From positions 186,001-250,000 of the forward strand of contig NZ_CP045644.1 in the NCBI RefSeq assembly GCF_009498455.1: a stretch of 64,000 nt of DNA, given 5' to 3'. The notes below the pieces were generated by a model. It was not told the origin of the DNA. It saw only the letters and a program-made list of their open reading frames with translations, and ran no database searches. Positions 10,221 through 18,984 of the stretch are shown piece after piece. Position 1 is the stretch's first letter. Each line of letters begins with the position of its first letter. The DNA comes from Variovorax paradoxus (lineage in GTDB: Bacteria; Pseudomonadota; Gammaproteobacteria; Burkholderiales; Burkholderiaceae_C). The translations under genes were made by a program, and so were the position numbers.

Positions 10221-10580
10221 TCAGCCGCGAAGCCAGGGCCGGGGGCCGCCCATGACGTGCACATGGAGATGGTGAACCTCCTGCCCGCCTTCGGCGCCGG
10301 TGTTCACGACGACACGGTAGCCGCCGTCCGGATAGGGCCTGCAGCCCTGCTCCAGCGCCAGCTGGGGAGCCAGCGTCATGATCTTGCCCATGAGCGCCGC
10401 ATCCTCGGGCGTGAGCTGCGCCATCGAGGCGATGTGTTTCTTGGGCACCAGCATGAAATGCACCGGCGCCCAGGGCGAGATGTCGTGAAAGCCGAACAGG
10501 TCGTCGTCTTCGTAGACCTTGCGCGAGGGGATCTTGCCTTCGATGATTTTGCAGAAGACGCAGTTCGGATCAGATGACAT
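10221..10580 (-). CDS. HIT family protein (HinT-like nucleotide hydrolase)
   Basis: Histidine-triad proteins of the HinT branch hydrolyse nucleoside phosphoramidates and aminoacyl-adenylates. The 119-residue protein has the C-terminal triad HHLHVHV (His104, His106, His108), with His106 the expected nucleophile, the N-terminal CVFC pair and the FHDISPWAPVHFM segment common in the family. Its 5' end overlaps the upstream DUF4870-like gene by 11 bp. Its place between hisE and tatA is common in Burkholderiales. The physiological substrate is unknown. Confidence 0.94.
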   Translation of the reverse strand: MSSDPNCVFCKIIEGKIPSRKVYEDDDLFGFHDISPWAPVHFMLVPKKHIASMAQLTPEDAALMGKIMTLAPQLALEQGCRPYPDGGYRVVVNTGAEGGQEVHHLHVHVMGGPRPWLRG

Positions 10581-10959
10581 CTTTGGGTTCCATGGGGCGG
10601 CTGTCGTTCATGCGGATCATGCCTTTCACGATCCGGTAGAGGAACCACAGCGAAATCAGGCTCCAGGCGATCCAGCCCGGCACGAACAGCAGCAGCCAGA
10701 GCCACGAGGTGACGATGTACAGCAGGCCGGCCCACAGCACCGAGCGGATGCGCCAGCTGAAGTGCGAGGCCTGCCAGGTGCCGGCCGCATCGTCGCGCTT
10801 CACGAAGTCGATCAGCAAGGCGATGAGCAGCAGCAGCACGGAGGCCTGCGCGCCCGGCACGACCGCGCCGATGGCCACGATCAGGTGCAGCACGTAGCTG
10901 ACCCAGCCCCAGGTCTTGAGGGAATCGTCGGGTTCCACGTTCACGATGTCATTGGCCAT
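10570..10959 (-). CDS. small DUF4870-like integral membrane protein
   Basis: A 129-residue protein with about three to four hydrophobic segments (YVLHLIVAIGAVV, ASVLLLLIALLIDFV, SVLWAGLLYIVTSWLWLLLF and a following stretch). The pattern of a short polar N-terminus, a WGWVSYVLHL opening and FVKRDDAAGT before SHFSWRIR resembles the DUF4870 membrane family. No catalytic residues are apparent and its function is not known. It is positioned 25 bp after hisE and overlaps the HIT gene by 11 bp, so it is part of the his-tat transcript. Confidence 0.8.
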   Translation of the reverse strand: MANDIVNVEPDDSLKTWGWVSYVLHLIVAIGAVVPGAQASVLLLLIALLIDFVKRDDAAGTWQASHFSWRIRSVLWAGLLYIVTSWLWLLLFVPGWIAWSLISLWFLYRIVKGMIRMNDSRPMEPKDVI

Positions 10960-10984
10960 GGTCGGTGCCCTTTCAAACGATCAT

Positions 10985-11374
10985 TCAGTCGTTGGAAGCT
11001 TCGCGGGCCTGCACCTTGCGCAGGGCTTTTTCCTCGATGCCGCTGGTGCCTTCGCGGCGCTCGAGCTCCGCGACGACGTCGGCTGGCGAGAAACCGTAGT
11101 GGGCCAGCGCCACCATGGTGTGGAACCACAGGTCGGCCACTTCGTTCACTATTTTCGAGCGGTCGCCGCCGTGGTCGGCATCCTTGGCGGCCATCACGAC
11201 CTCGGTGGCTTCCTCGCCGATCTTCTTGAGGAAGGCGTCAGGGCCCTTGTGCAGCAGCCGGGCGACGTAGCTCTTCTCGGGGTCGCCGCCGTTCGCGGGC
11301 AGGCGGCTCTCGAGCACCGCGGCCAGGCGGGCGAGTGCGTCGGAGGTGTTCGAATCGTTCACTGTGGCGGTCAT
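10985..11374 (-). CDS. hisE: phosphoribosyl-ATP pyrophosphatase HisE
   Basis: HisE hydrolyses PR-ATP to PR-AMP and pyrophosphate, the second step of histidine synthesis. The 129-residue protein has the all-alpha MazG-like core with [14 protein letters not shown] (metal-binding glutamates) and [10 protein letters not shown]. The ATG at 11372-11374 overlaps the stop of hisI by 4 bp, indicating coupling. HisE and HisI are separate polypeptides here, unlike the fused HisIE of enterobacteria. Confidence 0.96.
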   Translation of the reverse strand: MTATVNDSNTSDALARLAAVLESRLPANGGDPEKSYVARLLHKGPDAFLKKIGEEATEVVMAAKDADHGGDRSKIVNEVADLWFHTMVALAHYGFSPADVVAELERREGTSGIEEKALRKVQAREASND

Positions 11375-11760
11375 TTGTAGATCGACTCCGGGTCTTTCAA
11401 GACCGGTTCGACCACGGTCCACTGGCCCTTCTCGTACTTGCTGAAGAAGCAGCTGTGGCGGCCGGTGTGGCAGGCAATGCCGGGCTCGTGGCCGAGCTGG
11501 GTCACGTTGAGCAGCACCACGTCGTTGTCGCAGTCAAGGCGGATCTCGTGCACGGTCTGCACGTGGCCCGATTCCTCGCCCTTGAACCACAGTTTGTTGC
11601 GCGAGCGGCTGAAATACACCGCGCGGCCCAGCTCGGCGGTCTTTTCGAGCGCCTCGCGGTTCATCCACGCGAACATGAGCACGTCGTTCGTGCCTTGTTC
11701 CTGGGCGATCACGGGCACCAACCCGTTCGCATCCCACTTCACTTCATCGAGCCAATTCAT
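11371..11760 (-). CDS. hisI: phosphoribosyl-AMP cyclohydrolase HisI
   Basis: HisI opens the adenine ring of PR-AMP, the third step of histidine synthesis, using zinc. The 129-residue protein shows the zinc-site cysteines Cys77 (LDCDND), Cys97 (ACHTG) and Cys104 (RHSCF), plus AWMNREAL near the N-terminus. An upstream in-frame start would add 14 residues, but the ATG at 11758-11760 gives the usual [10 protein letters not shown]-terminus. It follows hisF by 42 bp and overlaps hisE by 4 bp. Confidence 0.96.
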   Translation of the reverse strand: MNWLDEVKWDANGLVPVIAQEQGTNDVLMFAWMNREALEKTAELGRAVYFSRSRNKLWFKGEESGHVQTVHEIRLDCDNDVVLLNVTQLGHEPGIACHTGRHSCFFSKYEKGQWTVVEPVLKDPESIYK

Positions 11761-11802
11761 GGGGATATTGTCGAGGATAGGAAAAGACCCTTTCGGTCCC
11801 AC

Positions 11803-12588
11803 TCAGGCGTCGATGCGCACGGGAATCCCGCGCTCGGCCATGCGGGCCTTGGCCTCGCCCACGGTGTGCTCGCCGTAGTGGAAGATGCTCGCGGCCAGCA
11901 CCGCGTCGGCGCCGCCCTTCTGGATGCCGTCGGCGAGGTCGTCGAGGCTGCCGACGCCGCCCGAGGCGATCACCGGCACGTTGACGGCGTCGCTCACGGC
12001 GCGCGTCAGTGCAAGGTCGAAGCCGCTCTTGGTGCCGTCTCGGTCCATGCTCGTGAGCAGGATCTCGCCCGCGCCGCGGCGCGCCATCTCGGTCGCCCAC
12101 TGCACGACGTCCAGGCCGGTGTTCTTTCGCCCGCCGTGGCTGTAGACGTCCCAGCCCGCGCCGCGCGTGGCGGCGTCTTCGGGGCTGCGGCGCTTGGCGT
12201 CGATGGCGACCACGATGCACTGCGAGCCGTACTTCTGGGCCGCGTCGCTGATCACCTGCGGATCGGCGATGGCGGCCGAGTTGAAGCTGGTCTTGTCAGC
12301 GCCCGCATTGAGCAGCCGGCGCACGTCGGCCACGGTGCGCACGCCGCCGCCCACGGTCAGCGGAATGAACACCTGCGAGGCCACCGCTTCGATGATCGGC
12401 AGGATGAGGTCGCGGCCGTCGCTGGTGGCCGTGATGTCCAAAAAGGTCAGTTCGTCGGCGCCCTGCGCGTTGTAGCGCGCCGCGATCTCGACCGGGTCGC
12501 CGGCATCGCGCAGCTCGAGGAAGTTGACGCCCTTGACGACACGGCCGCCGGTGACGTCGAGGCAGGGAATGATGCGTTTGGCAAGCAT
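11803..12588 (-). CDS. hisF: imidazole glycerol phosphate synthase cyclase subunit HisF
   Basis: HisF is the (beta/alpha)8 cyclase half of IGP synthase; it uses ammonia from HisH to convert PRFAR to IGP and AICAR. The 261-residue protein starts [12 protein letters not shown] (Asp11) and has VAIDAKR (Asp130), the two acidic residues needed for catalysis, with phosphate-binding GGGVR and ASGGVG. Its partner hisH is about 6.4 kb away because five unrelated genes lie between hisA and hisF. The ATG at 12586-12588 is standard for the family. Confidence 0.97.
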   Translation of the reverse strand: MLAKRIIPCLDVTGGRVVKGVNFLELRDAGDPVEIAARYNAQGADELTFLDITATSDGRDLILPIIEAVASQVFIPLTVGGGVRTVADVRRLLNAGADKTSFNSAAIADPQVISDAAQKYGSQCIVVAIDAKRRSPEDAATRGAGWDVYSHGGRKNTGLDVVQWATEMARRGAGEILLTSMDRDGTKSGFDLALTRAVSDAVNVPVIASGGVGSLDDLADGIQKGGADAVLAASIFHYGEHTVGEAKARMAERGIPVRIDA

Positions 12589-12610
12589 GGGAAATTGAAC
12601 CGGAAGGAAA

Positions 12611-13444
12611 TCAGAGAACGCGGAGCTGTTGCCAGCCCTGCCATTGGGCGCCGGGGGCCAGCACGACGGGTTCGTCGATGCGGGCCGCTTCGACGCAGAG
12701 CATGTGGCGGAAGCCCTCTGCGGGCATGTCCGCGAGTGTCGCACCGAGCGCGGCGCCAGGGTTCCAGACCACGGTTTCGGTGCAGGTGTCGCTCTGGGTA
12801 ATTTCGAGCGTTCCGCCGGGCTGCACCAGCCGCAGCGGCTGCGCCGGGGCGGTGTAGACGCTGTCGAACTCGGCGTCGAACTGCAGCGCGGCGGCCGTTT
12901 CGGTCTGGCGCACATCGCGCACGGCGTCCCAGCGCGGCGCGCCCTGCAGGCCTTCGAGGCGCACGGCGGCGATGTCGTCCACGCGCAGGTAGGTGTGCAG
13001 CGCGGCCGAGAACGGCCAGGGCGCGTCGCCGGTGTTGGTCAGGGTGAGCGCGGTGCGCAGCTGGCCGGCCGCGAGCGTGGCGTCCAGCCGCGCCTCGAAG
13101 GCATGCGGCCAGAGCCGGCGGGTGGCTTCGTTGTCGCGCAGCACGAGCCGCAGCGTGTCGGACGCGCCCGATTCCTCGCGAATCCAAGGCAGATTGCGCA
13201 TGAAGCCATGCTTGGGGAGCATGCCGCGCTGGTTGAACTGGGGGCAGCACAGGGGAATGCCGCCGCGGATGGCTGTTTGGCCGTCAAAAACGGCTTTCGG
13301 ACTCAGATACAGTCGCTCCCCACCGCGGGCCGGGGCCCAGGAAAGCACCTGGGCGCCATGCAACGCGACCGTCAGGGTGCTGCCATCGGCCGCCTCGGCG
13401 TGCAACGCCGGCTGGCCTCGAAACTCGATCGAGCGGATGTCCAT
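12611..13444 (-). CDS. D-hexose-6-phosphate mutarotase (YeaD/aldose 1-epimerase family)
   Basis: This family interconverts alpha and beta anomers of glucose-6-phosphate and related sugars. The 277-residue protein shows the beta-sandwich motifs [20 protein letters not shown] (His), AALHTYLRV (catalytic His) and [15 protein letters not shown] (acid region). The ATG at 13442-13444 gives the normal family start. It is 22 bp upstream of hisF on the same strand, so it may drive or share transcription with hisFIE, although it has no role in histidine synthesis. Confidence 0.9.
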   Translation of the reverse strand: MDIRSIEFRGQPALHAEAADGSTLTVALHGAQVLSWAPARGGERLYLSPKAVFDGQTAIRGGIPLCCPQFNQRGMLPKHGFMRNLPWIREESGASDTLRLVLRDNEATRRLWPHAFEARLDATLAAGQLRTALTLTNTGDAPWPFSAALHTYLRVDDIAAVRLEGLQGAPRWDAVRDVRQTETAAALQFDAEFDSVYTAPAQPLRLVQPGGTLEITQSDTCTETVVWNPGAALGATLADMPAEGFRHMLCVEAARIDEPVVLAPGAQWQGWQQLRVL

Positions 13445-13577
13445 GTGAGGAATTGTAGGCAGCCGCCGCATCCTGACAGCGGGCCATTGCGTGCCTGCGC
13501 CTTTCTTGGATACCCTGTGCCGGGTCGGTCCCGTGCACTCGAAAAGAACCACTCTCACACGACTCAAGGGGATACGC

Positions 13578-14885
13578 ATGAAGAAAAAGCTGCCGATGGC
13601 CGCCTGGATCCTGATGGCCATGGTGCTCGGCATCATCGTTGGCTACATGATCTTCACGAGCTTTCCGGACAAGAAGGCCGCCAAGGAGGTCGCCGACTAC
13701 GTCTCCATCATCTCCGACGTCTTCCTGCGCCTCATCAAGATGCTGATCGGCCCGCTGGTGTTCTCCACGCTGGTGGTAGGCATCGCACACATGGGCGACG
13801 CCAAGTCGGTCGGCCGCGTGTTCGGCAAGGCGATCGGCTGGTTCCTCACCGCGTCGCTGATCTCGCTGGTGATCGGCCTGGTCATGGCCAACGTGCTCAA
13901 GCCCGGCGAGAACCTGGGCCTGCCGCTGCCCGACATCGGCGCCTCGGCCAACCTGGCGACCAACAAGTTCACCTTCAAGGACTTCGTGAGTCACACGGTG
14001 CCCAAGTCGTTCGCGGAGGCGATGGCCAACAACGAGATCCTGCAGATCGTGGTGTTCTCGATGTTCTTCGGCGTGGCGTTGGCCTCGCTCGGCGACAAGG
14101 CCAAGACGCTGGTGGCCGCCATCGAGGAGCTGTCGCACGCGATGCTCAAGATCACGGGCTACGTCATGAAGCTCGCGCCGCTGGCGGTGCTGGCCGCCAT
14201 GGCCGCCACCGTGGCCGTGAATGGCCTGGGCATTCTCATCAAGTTCGCCGTGTTCATGCGCGACTTCTACCTGGGCCTGTTCGTGCTGTGGGGCGTGCTC
14301 ATCATGGCCGGCCTGCTGTTCCTGGGGCCGCGCGTGTTCAAGCTGCTGGTGCTCATCAAGGAAGCGTTTTTGCTCTCGTTCGCCACCGCAAGCTCCGAGG
14401 CCGCGTACCCGAAGATCCTGCAGGCGCTCGACCGTTTCGGCGTGAAGCGCAAGATCTCCAGCTTCGTGATGCCGATGGGCTACTCGTTCAACCTCGACGG
14501 CTCGATGATGTACTGCACCTTCGCCGTGCTGTTCATCGCGCAGGCCTACGACATCCACATGCCGATCAGCACGCAGATCACGATGCTGCTGATCCTGATG
14601 CTCACCTCCAAGGGCATGGCCGGCGTGCCGCGCGCCTCGCTGGTGGTGATTGCCGCCACGCTGAACCACTTCGACATTCCCGAGGCCGGCCTGCTGCTGA
14701 TTTTGGGCGTCGACACCTTCCTGGACATGGGCCGCTCGGCCACCAACGCGGTGGGCAATTCCATCGCCACGGCCGTGGTCGCGAAGTGGGAGGGCGAGCT
14801 GCTGTCCGAGAGCGACGCCGAGGTCAACGCCAAGGCGCTCGACGAGGAGGCTGCGGCCACCCTCGCCCACCCGGCGCACGCGTGA
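13578..14885 (+). CDS. dicarboxylate/amino acid:cation symporter (GltP/DctA family)
   Basis: DAACS-family permeases take up glutamate, aspartate or C4-dicarboxylates with H+ or Na+. The 435-residue protein begins MKKKLPMAAWILMAMVLGI and has the hallmark re-entrant loop serines (FATASSEAAYPKIL), the FVMPMGYSFNLDGSMMY motif and the late DTFLDMGRSATNAVGN motif with the substrate-binding Asp/Arg region. An AAGGGG Shine-Dalgarno sequence precedes the ATG at 13578. The gene for a periplasmic glutamate-type binding protein follows after 11 bp, an unusual pairing. The precise substrate is not certain; glutamate/aspartate is favoured by the neighbour. Confidence 0.92.
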   Translation: MKKKLPMAAWILMAMVLGIIVGYMIFTSFPDKKAAKEVADYVSIISDVFLRLIKMLIGPLVFSTLVVGIAHMGDAKSVGRVFGKAIGWFLTASLISLVIGLVMANVLKPGENLGLPLPDIGASANLATNKFTFKDFVSHTVPKSFAEAMANNEILQIVVFSMFFGVALASLGDKAKTLVAAIEELSHAMLKITGYVMKLAPLAVLAAMAATVAVNGLGILIKFAVFMRDFYLGLFVLWGVLIMAGLLFLGPRVFKLLVLIKEAFLLSFATASSEAAYPKILQALDRFGVKRKISSFVMPMGYSFNLDGSMMYCTFAVLFIAQAYDIHMPISTQITMLLILMLTSKGMAGVPRASLVVIAATLNHFDIPEAGLLLILGVDTFLDMGRSATNAVGNSIATAVVAKWEGELLSESDAEVNAKALDEEAAATLAHPAHA

Positions 14886-14896
14886 GGCACGCGGCC

Positions 14897-15799
14897 ATGC
14901 AACGCCCTGCCCGCCTGCTCGCCGCCTGGGCCCTGTCGCTGCTGGCCACGGCAGCGCTGGCCCAGGAGCAGGCGCCCACCGTGCTCAGCGGCACGCTGGC
15001 CAAGGTGCGCGAGAGCGGCATGATCGCCATCGGTTACCGCGAGGCTTCGGTGCCTTTCTCGTACCTGAATGCGCGCAAGGAGCCAATCGGCTATTCCATC
15101 GAGCTGTGCCGCGCGCTGGTCACCGCCATCGAAGACACGGTCAACAAGAGCCTCGCGATCCAGTGGGTGCCCGTCACCTCCGACTCGCGTATCGACGCGG
15201 TCGTGAACGGCCAGGTCGACCTCGAGTGCGGCTCCACCACGAGCAACCTCGAGCGCCAGAAGCGCGTGGCTTTCTCGCCGACGATGTTCGTCTCGGGCAC
15301 CAAGGTGCTGGTGAAGAAGGGCGCGCCGATCCGGTCGTTCCGCGATTTGGCCGGCAAGAAGGTGGCCGTGACGGCCGGCACCACCAACGAGAAGACGCTG
15401 CGCGACCTGTCGCAGAAGTTCAAGCTCAACATCGACCTGAAGGTGGCGCGCGACCATGCTGAGTCGTTCGCGCTCGTGAAGGACGGCCAGGCCGACGCCT
15501 TCGCCACCGACGACGTGCTGCTCTACGGCCTGATCGCCCGCGACGCCGCCAAGGCGCAGTACGAGGTGGTGGGCGACTTTCTCTCCTACGACCCCTACGC
15601 CGTCATGTACCGCAAGGGCGATGCGCAGCTGAACAAGGTGGTGATCGACACCTTCCAGGTGCTGGCGGAAGACGGCGAGATCCACCGGCAGTACAAGCGC
15701 TGGTTCATGCGCAAGCTGCCCTCGGGCGAAAGCATGAACCTGCCGATGAGCGCGCAGCTGGAAACGATCATCCAGACGATGGCGGTGAAGGCCGAGTAG
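14897..15799 (+). CDS. periplasmic amino acid-binding protein, GltI/glutamate-aspartate type
   Basis: A 300-residue family 3 extracellular solute-binding protein. A Sec signal peptide (residues 1-22, ending ALAQ) precedes the two-lobe fold: IAIGYREASVPFSYL, IGYSIELCRALV, VDLECGSTTSNLERQKRVAFS and GTTNEKTLRDL are characteristic of glutamate/aspartate-binding GltI relatives. It would bind substrate for an ABC importer, yet no ABC permease or ATPase lies next to it; instead it follows the GltP-type symporter by 11 bp. It is convergent with the LysR gene. Whether it serves a distant ABC system or acts with the symporter cannot be told here. Confidence 0.9.
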   Translation: MQRPARLLAAWALSLLATAALAQEQAPTVLSGTLAKVRESGMIAIGYREASVPFSYLNARKEPIGYSIELCRALVTAIEDTVNKSLAIQWVPVTSDSRIDAVVNGQVDLECGSTTSNLERQKRVAFSPTMFVSGTKVLVKKGAPIRSFRDLAGKKVAVTAGTTNEKTLRDLSQKFKLNIDLKVARDHAESFALVKDGQADAFATDDVLLYGLIARDAAKAQYEVVGDFLSYDPYAVMYRKGDAQLNKVVIDTFQVLAEDGEIHRQYKRWFMRKLPSGESMNLPMSAQLETIIQTMAVKAE

Positions 15800-15837
15800 G
15801 TCGACCGCTACCGCAGGGCCGCCAGCGCTCAACTCGT

Positions 15838-16776
15838 TCAGGCCGCTCCCGCCTCCCAGGCCCGGCCCATCGGGTCGGCCAATGCAAGCCGCATCGTCTC
15901 GATGAAACGGCGCAGGCGCGCGGGCTGGAAGCGCGCATGCGGATAGACCAGGTACACGGGCAGCGGCGCCACCTGCCATTGCGGCACGAGCTGCACCAGC
16001 CGTCCCGAATCGATGTCGGCCTTCAGCAGCCAGGTCGAACCGAGGCAGGCGCCCAGGCCCAGGCGGGCCGCGCTTTGCAGCGCATAGAGGCTGTCGGTGC
16101 TCATGCGCGGGCGGATCGGCACGTGCGCGGTTTCGCCGGTCGGCCGATGCGTGAGCAGCACCTCGTTGCGATAGAAGGTGCGCAGCGCAAGCCACGGCAG
16201 CGCGGCGAGTTCGGCCGCGTGCGTGGGCGGCGTGCGGCCTTCGAGCACCGACGGCGCGGCCACCACGAGGCGCGGCACCTCCGAGAGCTTGACCGCCACG
16301 GCCATGGGGTCGGTCACCTCGCCCACCTGGATCGCGCAGTCGACGCCTTCGGCGATGAAATCGGGCCGCCGGTCGTGCAGCAGCCATTCGACCGACACGC
16401 GCGGGTAGGCGCGCAGGTAGCCGGCCAGCGGACCGACCAGCAGCGCCTGGCCCAGCGCATGCGGCGCCACCACGCGCAGCGTGCCCTCGGGCTCGTCGCC
16501 CACGCCGCGCAGGTCGGCCTCGAAGGCGTGCCAGTCGGCAATCAGCTCCTTGGCGCGCTCGTAGCAGCGCTCGCCGTCCTCCGTGAGCTTCATGGCGTGC
16601 GTGGAGCGGCGCAGCAGCCGCACGCCCAGCGAGCGCTCCAGCGCCTGCAAGCGGCGGCTCACGGTGGGCTGGGTCGCGCCCATCTGGAGCGCGGCCGCCG
16701 ACAGGCTGCCGGCCTCGACGATGTGGACAAAGGTCTGCATCAGTTCGATGCGATCGACGGCGGGTGAAACGGGCAT
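15838..16776 (-). CDS. LysR-family transcriptional regulator
   Basis: A 312-residue LysR regulator with an N-terminal winged helix-turn-helix (about residues 8-67; SLSAAALQMGATQPTVSRRLQALE) and a periplasmic-binding-protein-like effector domain (about 93-300). It is transcribed divergently from the MFS gene with 112 bp between starts, the usual arrangement for a LysR regulator and its target. The effector is unknown. The intergenic region contains inverted repeats that may be its binding site. Confidence 0.93.
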   Translation of the reverse strand: MPVSPAVDRIELMQTFVHIVEAGSLSAAALQMGATQPTVSRRLQALERSLGVRLLRRSTHAMKLTEDGERCYERAKELIADWHAFEADLRGVGDEPEGTLRVVAPHALGQALLVGPLAGYLRAYPRVSVEWLLHDRRPDFIAEGVDCAIQVGEVTDPMAVAVKLSEVPRLVVAAPSVLEGRTPPTHAAELAALPWLALRTFYRNEVLLTHRPTGETAHVPIRPRMSTDSLYALQSAARLGLGACLGSTWLLKADIDSGRLVQLVPQWQVAPLPVYLVYPHARFQPARLRRFIETMRLALADPMGRAWEAGAA

Positions 16777-16777
16777 G

Positions 16778-16838
16778 GCTTTGCTTTATGCATTCAGCGT
16801 ATAGACATTGTGCGGTCGCCGGGACTACCAAGCAAAGC
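16778..16838. promoter_or_regulatory. candidate LysR operator region between the regulator and MFS genes
   Basis: GCTTTGCTT at 16778-16786 recurs as its exact reverse complement AAGCAAAGC at 16830-16838, 43 bp apart. Between them, ATGC...GTAT at 16788-16802 forms a 15-bp interrupted near-dyad of the T-N11-A kind recognised by LysR proteins. The location between divergent starts fits autoregulation plus control of the transporter. Binding is inferred, not shown. Confidence 0.45.
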
Positions 16839-16888
16839 TCTCAAAGGGCACATTTCATCCCTTGCTTCGATATTCAAGGGTTAACGCC

Positions 16889-18106
16889 ATGTCTTCCATT
16901 CAAAGTGCGCATGCATCGGTCGCAGCGCAGGGCCGCGACCTGCCGGCCTCGCTGGTGCTGCTGCTGGCCACCGGCGCGGGGCTGTCGGTGGCGTCGCTCT
17001 ACTACGTGCAGCCGATGCTCGGCGTGCTGGGCGCCGACATCGGCGCGTCCACCCGCGCCGTGGGCTTCATTCCCACGCTCACGCTGCTGGGCTATGCGCT
17101 GGGCATCCTGCTGCTGGCGCCGCTGGGCGACCGCTTCGACCGGCGCCGCATCGTGCTGATCAAGGCGGCCGCGCTGTGCGCCGCGCTGCTGGTGGCCGGC
17201 GCCGCGCCGTCGATCGGCGTGCTGCTCGCGGCCAGCCTGGCGATCGGGCTGGCGGCCACCATGGCGCAGGACATCGTGCCCGCCGCCGCCACGCTGGCGC
17301 CCGACGCCACGCGCGGCAAGACGGTCGGCACGGTGATGACCGGGCTGCTGCTGGGCATCCTGCTGTCGCGCGTGGTGAGCGGCTTCGTGGCCGAGCACTT
17401 CGGCTGGCGCGCGATGTTCATCGCGGCGGCGGCCAGCATCGCACTCATCGGCGCCGCCGCTTGGCGCGGGCTGCCGCGCTTCCGGCCGACCACGCATCTG
17501 GCCTACGCCGCGCTGCTCGGTTCGCTGGGCACCCTGTGGTCGCGCCACGGCACGCTGCGCCGCGCGGCGCTGGCCCAGGGGCTGCTGGCGGTGGGGTTCA
17601 GCGCGTTCTGGTCGACGCTCGCGGTGATGCTGCACGGCGCGCCCTTCCACCTGGGCAGCGCGGCGGCCGGCGCCTTTGGCTTGGCCGGCGCAGCGGGCGC
17701 GCTGGCAGCACCGCTGGCCGGGAGGCTCGCCGACCGGCGCGGACCGGAGCTGGTGACGCGCCTGGGCGCCGGACTTGCAGTGGTGTCATTCGCAGCCATG
17801 GGACTGGCGCCGCTGATGGCACCGCATGCACAGCTCTGGCTGCTGGCGCTGGCCGCAATCGGCTTCGATCTGGGCATGCAGGCGACGCTGATCGCGCACC
17901 AAACCATCGTCTACGGCATTGAGCCCGGTGCGCGCAGCCGACTGAATGCGGTGCTGTTCACCAGCATGTTCATCGGCATGGCGGCGGGGTCAGCGCTGGG
18001 TGCGCTGGCGCTTTCCGAATGGGGCTGGGCTGGCGTGACTGCGCTGGCGACCGCTACGGCTGCCGCCGCGCTGGCGGTTCGCCTCTGGCCGCGCAAGGCG
18101 GCGTAG
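16889..18106 (+). CDS. MFS transporter, probable 12-TM efflux permease
   Basis: A 405-residue inner-membrane permease of the major facilitator superfamily. It has about 12 hydrophobic helices, an N-terminal ASLYYVQPMLGVLG segment, the loop 2-3 motif LGDRFDRRRIVL and a corresponding AGRLADRRGPELV in the second half, resembling YnfM/DHA1-type exporters. The ATG at 16889 has CAAGGG upstream. It is divergent from a LysR gene that probably regulates it and convergent with hisA. The substrate is unknown. Confidence 0.88.
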   Translation: MSSIQSAHASVAAQGRDLPASLVLLLATGAGLSVASLYYVQPMLGVLGADIGASTRAVGFIPTLTLLGYALGILLLAPLGDRFDRRRIVLIKAAALCAALLVAGAAPSIGVLLAASLAIGLAATMAQDIVPAAATLAPDATRGKTVGTVMTGLLLGILLSRVVSGFVAEHFGWRAMFIAAAASIALIGAAAWRGLPRFRPTTHLAYAALLGSLGTLWSRHGTLRRAALAQGLLAVGFSAFWSTLAVMLHGAPFHLGSAAAGAFGLAGAAGALAAPLAGRLADRRGPELVTRLGAGLAVVSFAAMGLAPLMAPHAQLWLLALAAIGFDLGMQATLIAHQTIVYGIEPGARSRLNAVLFTSMFIGMAAGSALGALALSEWGWAGVTALATATAAAALAVRLWPRKAA

Positions 18107-18134
18107 TCTCAAGAATCGAAGGCAATTCACCCCT

Positions 18135-18161
18135 CGCCAGTCCGGTGCATCCGGGCTGGCG
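18135..18161. terminator. stem-loop between the convergent MFS gene and hisA
   Basis: CGCCAG-T-CCGG at 18135-18145 pairs with CCGG-G-CTGGCG at 18151-18161 around TGCAT, giving an 11-bp stem with one T-G pair. It lies between the stop codons of the convergent MFS gene and hisA. There is no T-run after it on either strand, so it may be a weak or rho-assisted terminator. Confidence 0.42.
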
Positions 18162-18177
18162 CAGAGGCAGAAAGGCG

Positions 18178-18921
18178 TCAGGCGCCGGCCAACACGTCCG
18201 CGCGCGCCTGGGCGGCGGCGAAGTCGAGGTCGCCCGAGTAGATGGCGCGACCGCAGATCACGCCCTCGACGCCCTCGGATTCGACCGCGCAGAGCTGGTC
18301 GATGTCGGCCATGTTCGACAGGCCGCCCGAGGCGATGACCGGGATGGTCAGCGCCTGCGCGAGCTTGACGGTGGCGTCGATGTTGATGCCCGAGAGCATG
18401 CCGTCGCGGCCGATGTCGGTGTAGATGATCGATTCGACGCCGTAGTCCTCGAACTTCTTGCCCAGGTCCGCGACTTCGTGGCCCGTGAGCTTGCTCCAGC
18501 CGTCGGTGGCGACCTTGCCGTCCTTGGCATCCAGGCCCACGATGATGTGGCCGCCGAAGGCCACGCAGGCGTCCTTCAGAAAGCCGGGGTTCTTGACCGC
18601 GGCGGTGCCGATGATCACGTAGCGCAGGCCGTCGTCGATGTAGCGCTCGATGGTGTCCAGGTCGCGGATGCCGCCGCCGAGCTGCACGGGGATGTCGTCG
18701 CCGACTTCCTTCAGGATCGCCTTGATGGCCGCGTGGTTCTGCGGCTTGCCGGCGAAAGCGCCATTCAGGTCGACCAGGTGCAGCCGGCGCGCGCCGGCCT
18801 GGACCCATTTGCGGGCCATGGCGGCGGGGTCTTCGCTGAAGACCGTGGATTGGTCCATGTCGCCCTGCTTGAGGCGAACACAGTGGCCGTCTTTGAGATC
18901 AATGGCGGGAATGAGGAGCAT
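18178..18921 (-). CDS. hisA: ProFAR isomerase HisA
   Basis: HisA converts ProFAR to PRFAR, the fourth step of histidine synthesis. The 247-residue (beta/alpha)8 barrel starts [12 protein letters not shown] (catalytic Asp8), and has GLDAKDG (Asp131), phosphate-binding LGGGIR and the second-half SGGLSN. It follows hisH by 63 bp and is the last gene of the hisG-hisA group; the next histidine gene, hisF, is separated by five genes. Confidence 0.97.
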   Translation of the reverse strand: MLLIPAIDLKDGHCVRLKQGDMDQSTVFSEDPAAMARKWVQAGARRLHLVDLNGAFAGKPQNHAAIKAILKEVGDDIPVQLGGGIRDLDTIERYIDDGLRYVIIGTAAVKNPGFLKDACVAFGGHIIVGLDAKDGKVATDGWSKLTGHEVADLGKKFEDYGVESIIYTDIGRDGMLSGINIDATVKLAQALTIPVIASGGLSNMADIDQLCAVESEGVEGVICGRAIYSGDLDFAAAQARADVLAGA

Positions 18922-18984
18922 GGAAGTGGCGCGAGTGTGCGAAAGCCGGGCTGTGGAGGGTTCGGCCCGGTCGGGAAAAAAGGT

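Noticed and set aside
12629..14896. Long 5' extension of the binding-protein frame
   Set aside because: The frame happens to stay open upstream through the mutarotase and symporter genes, but the signal peptide starting at 14897 marks the real beginning.
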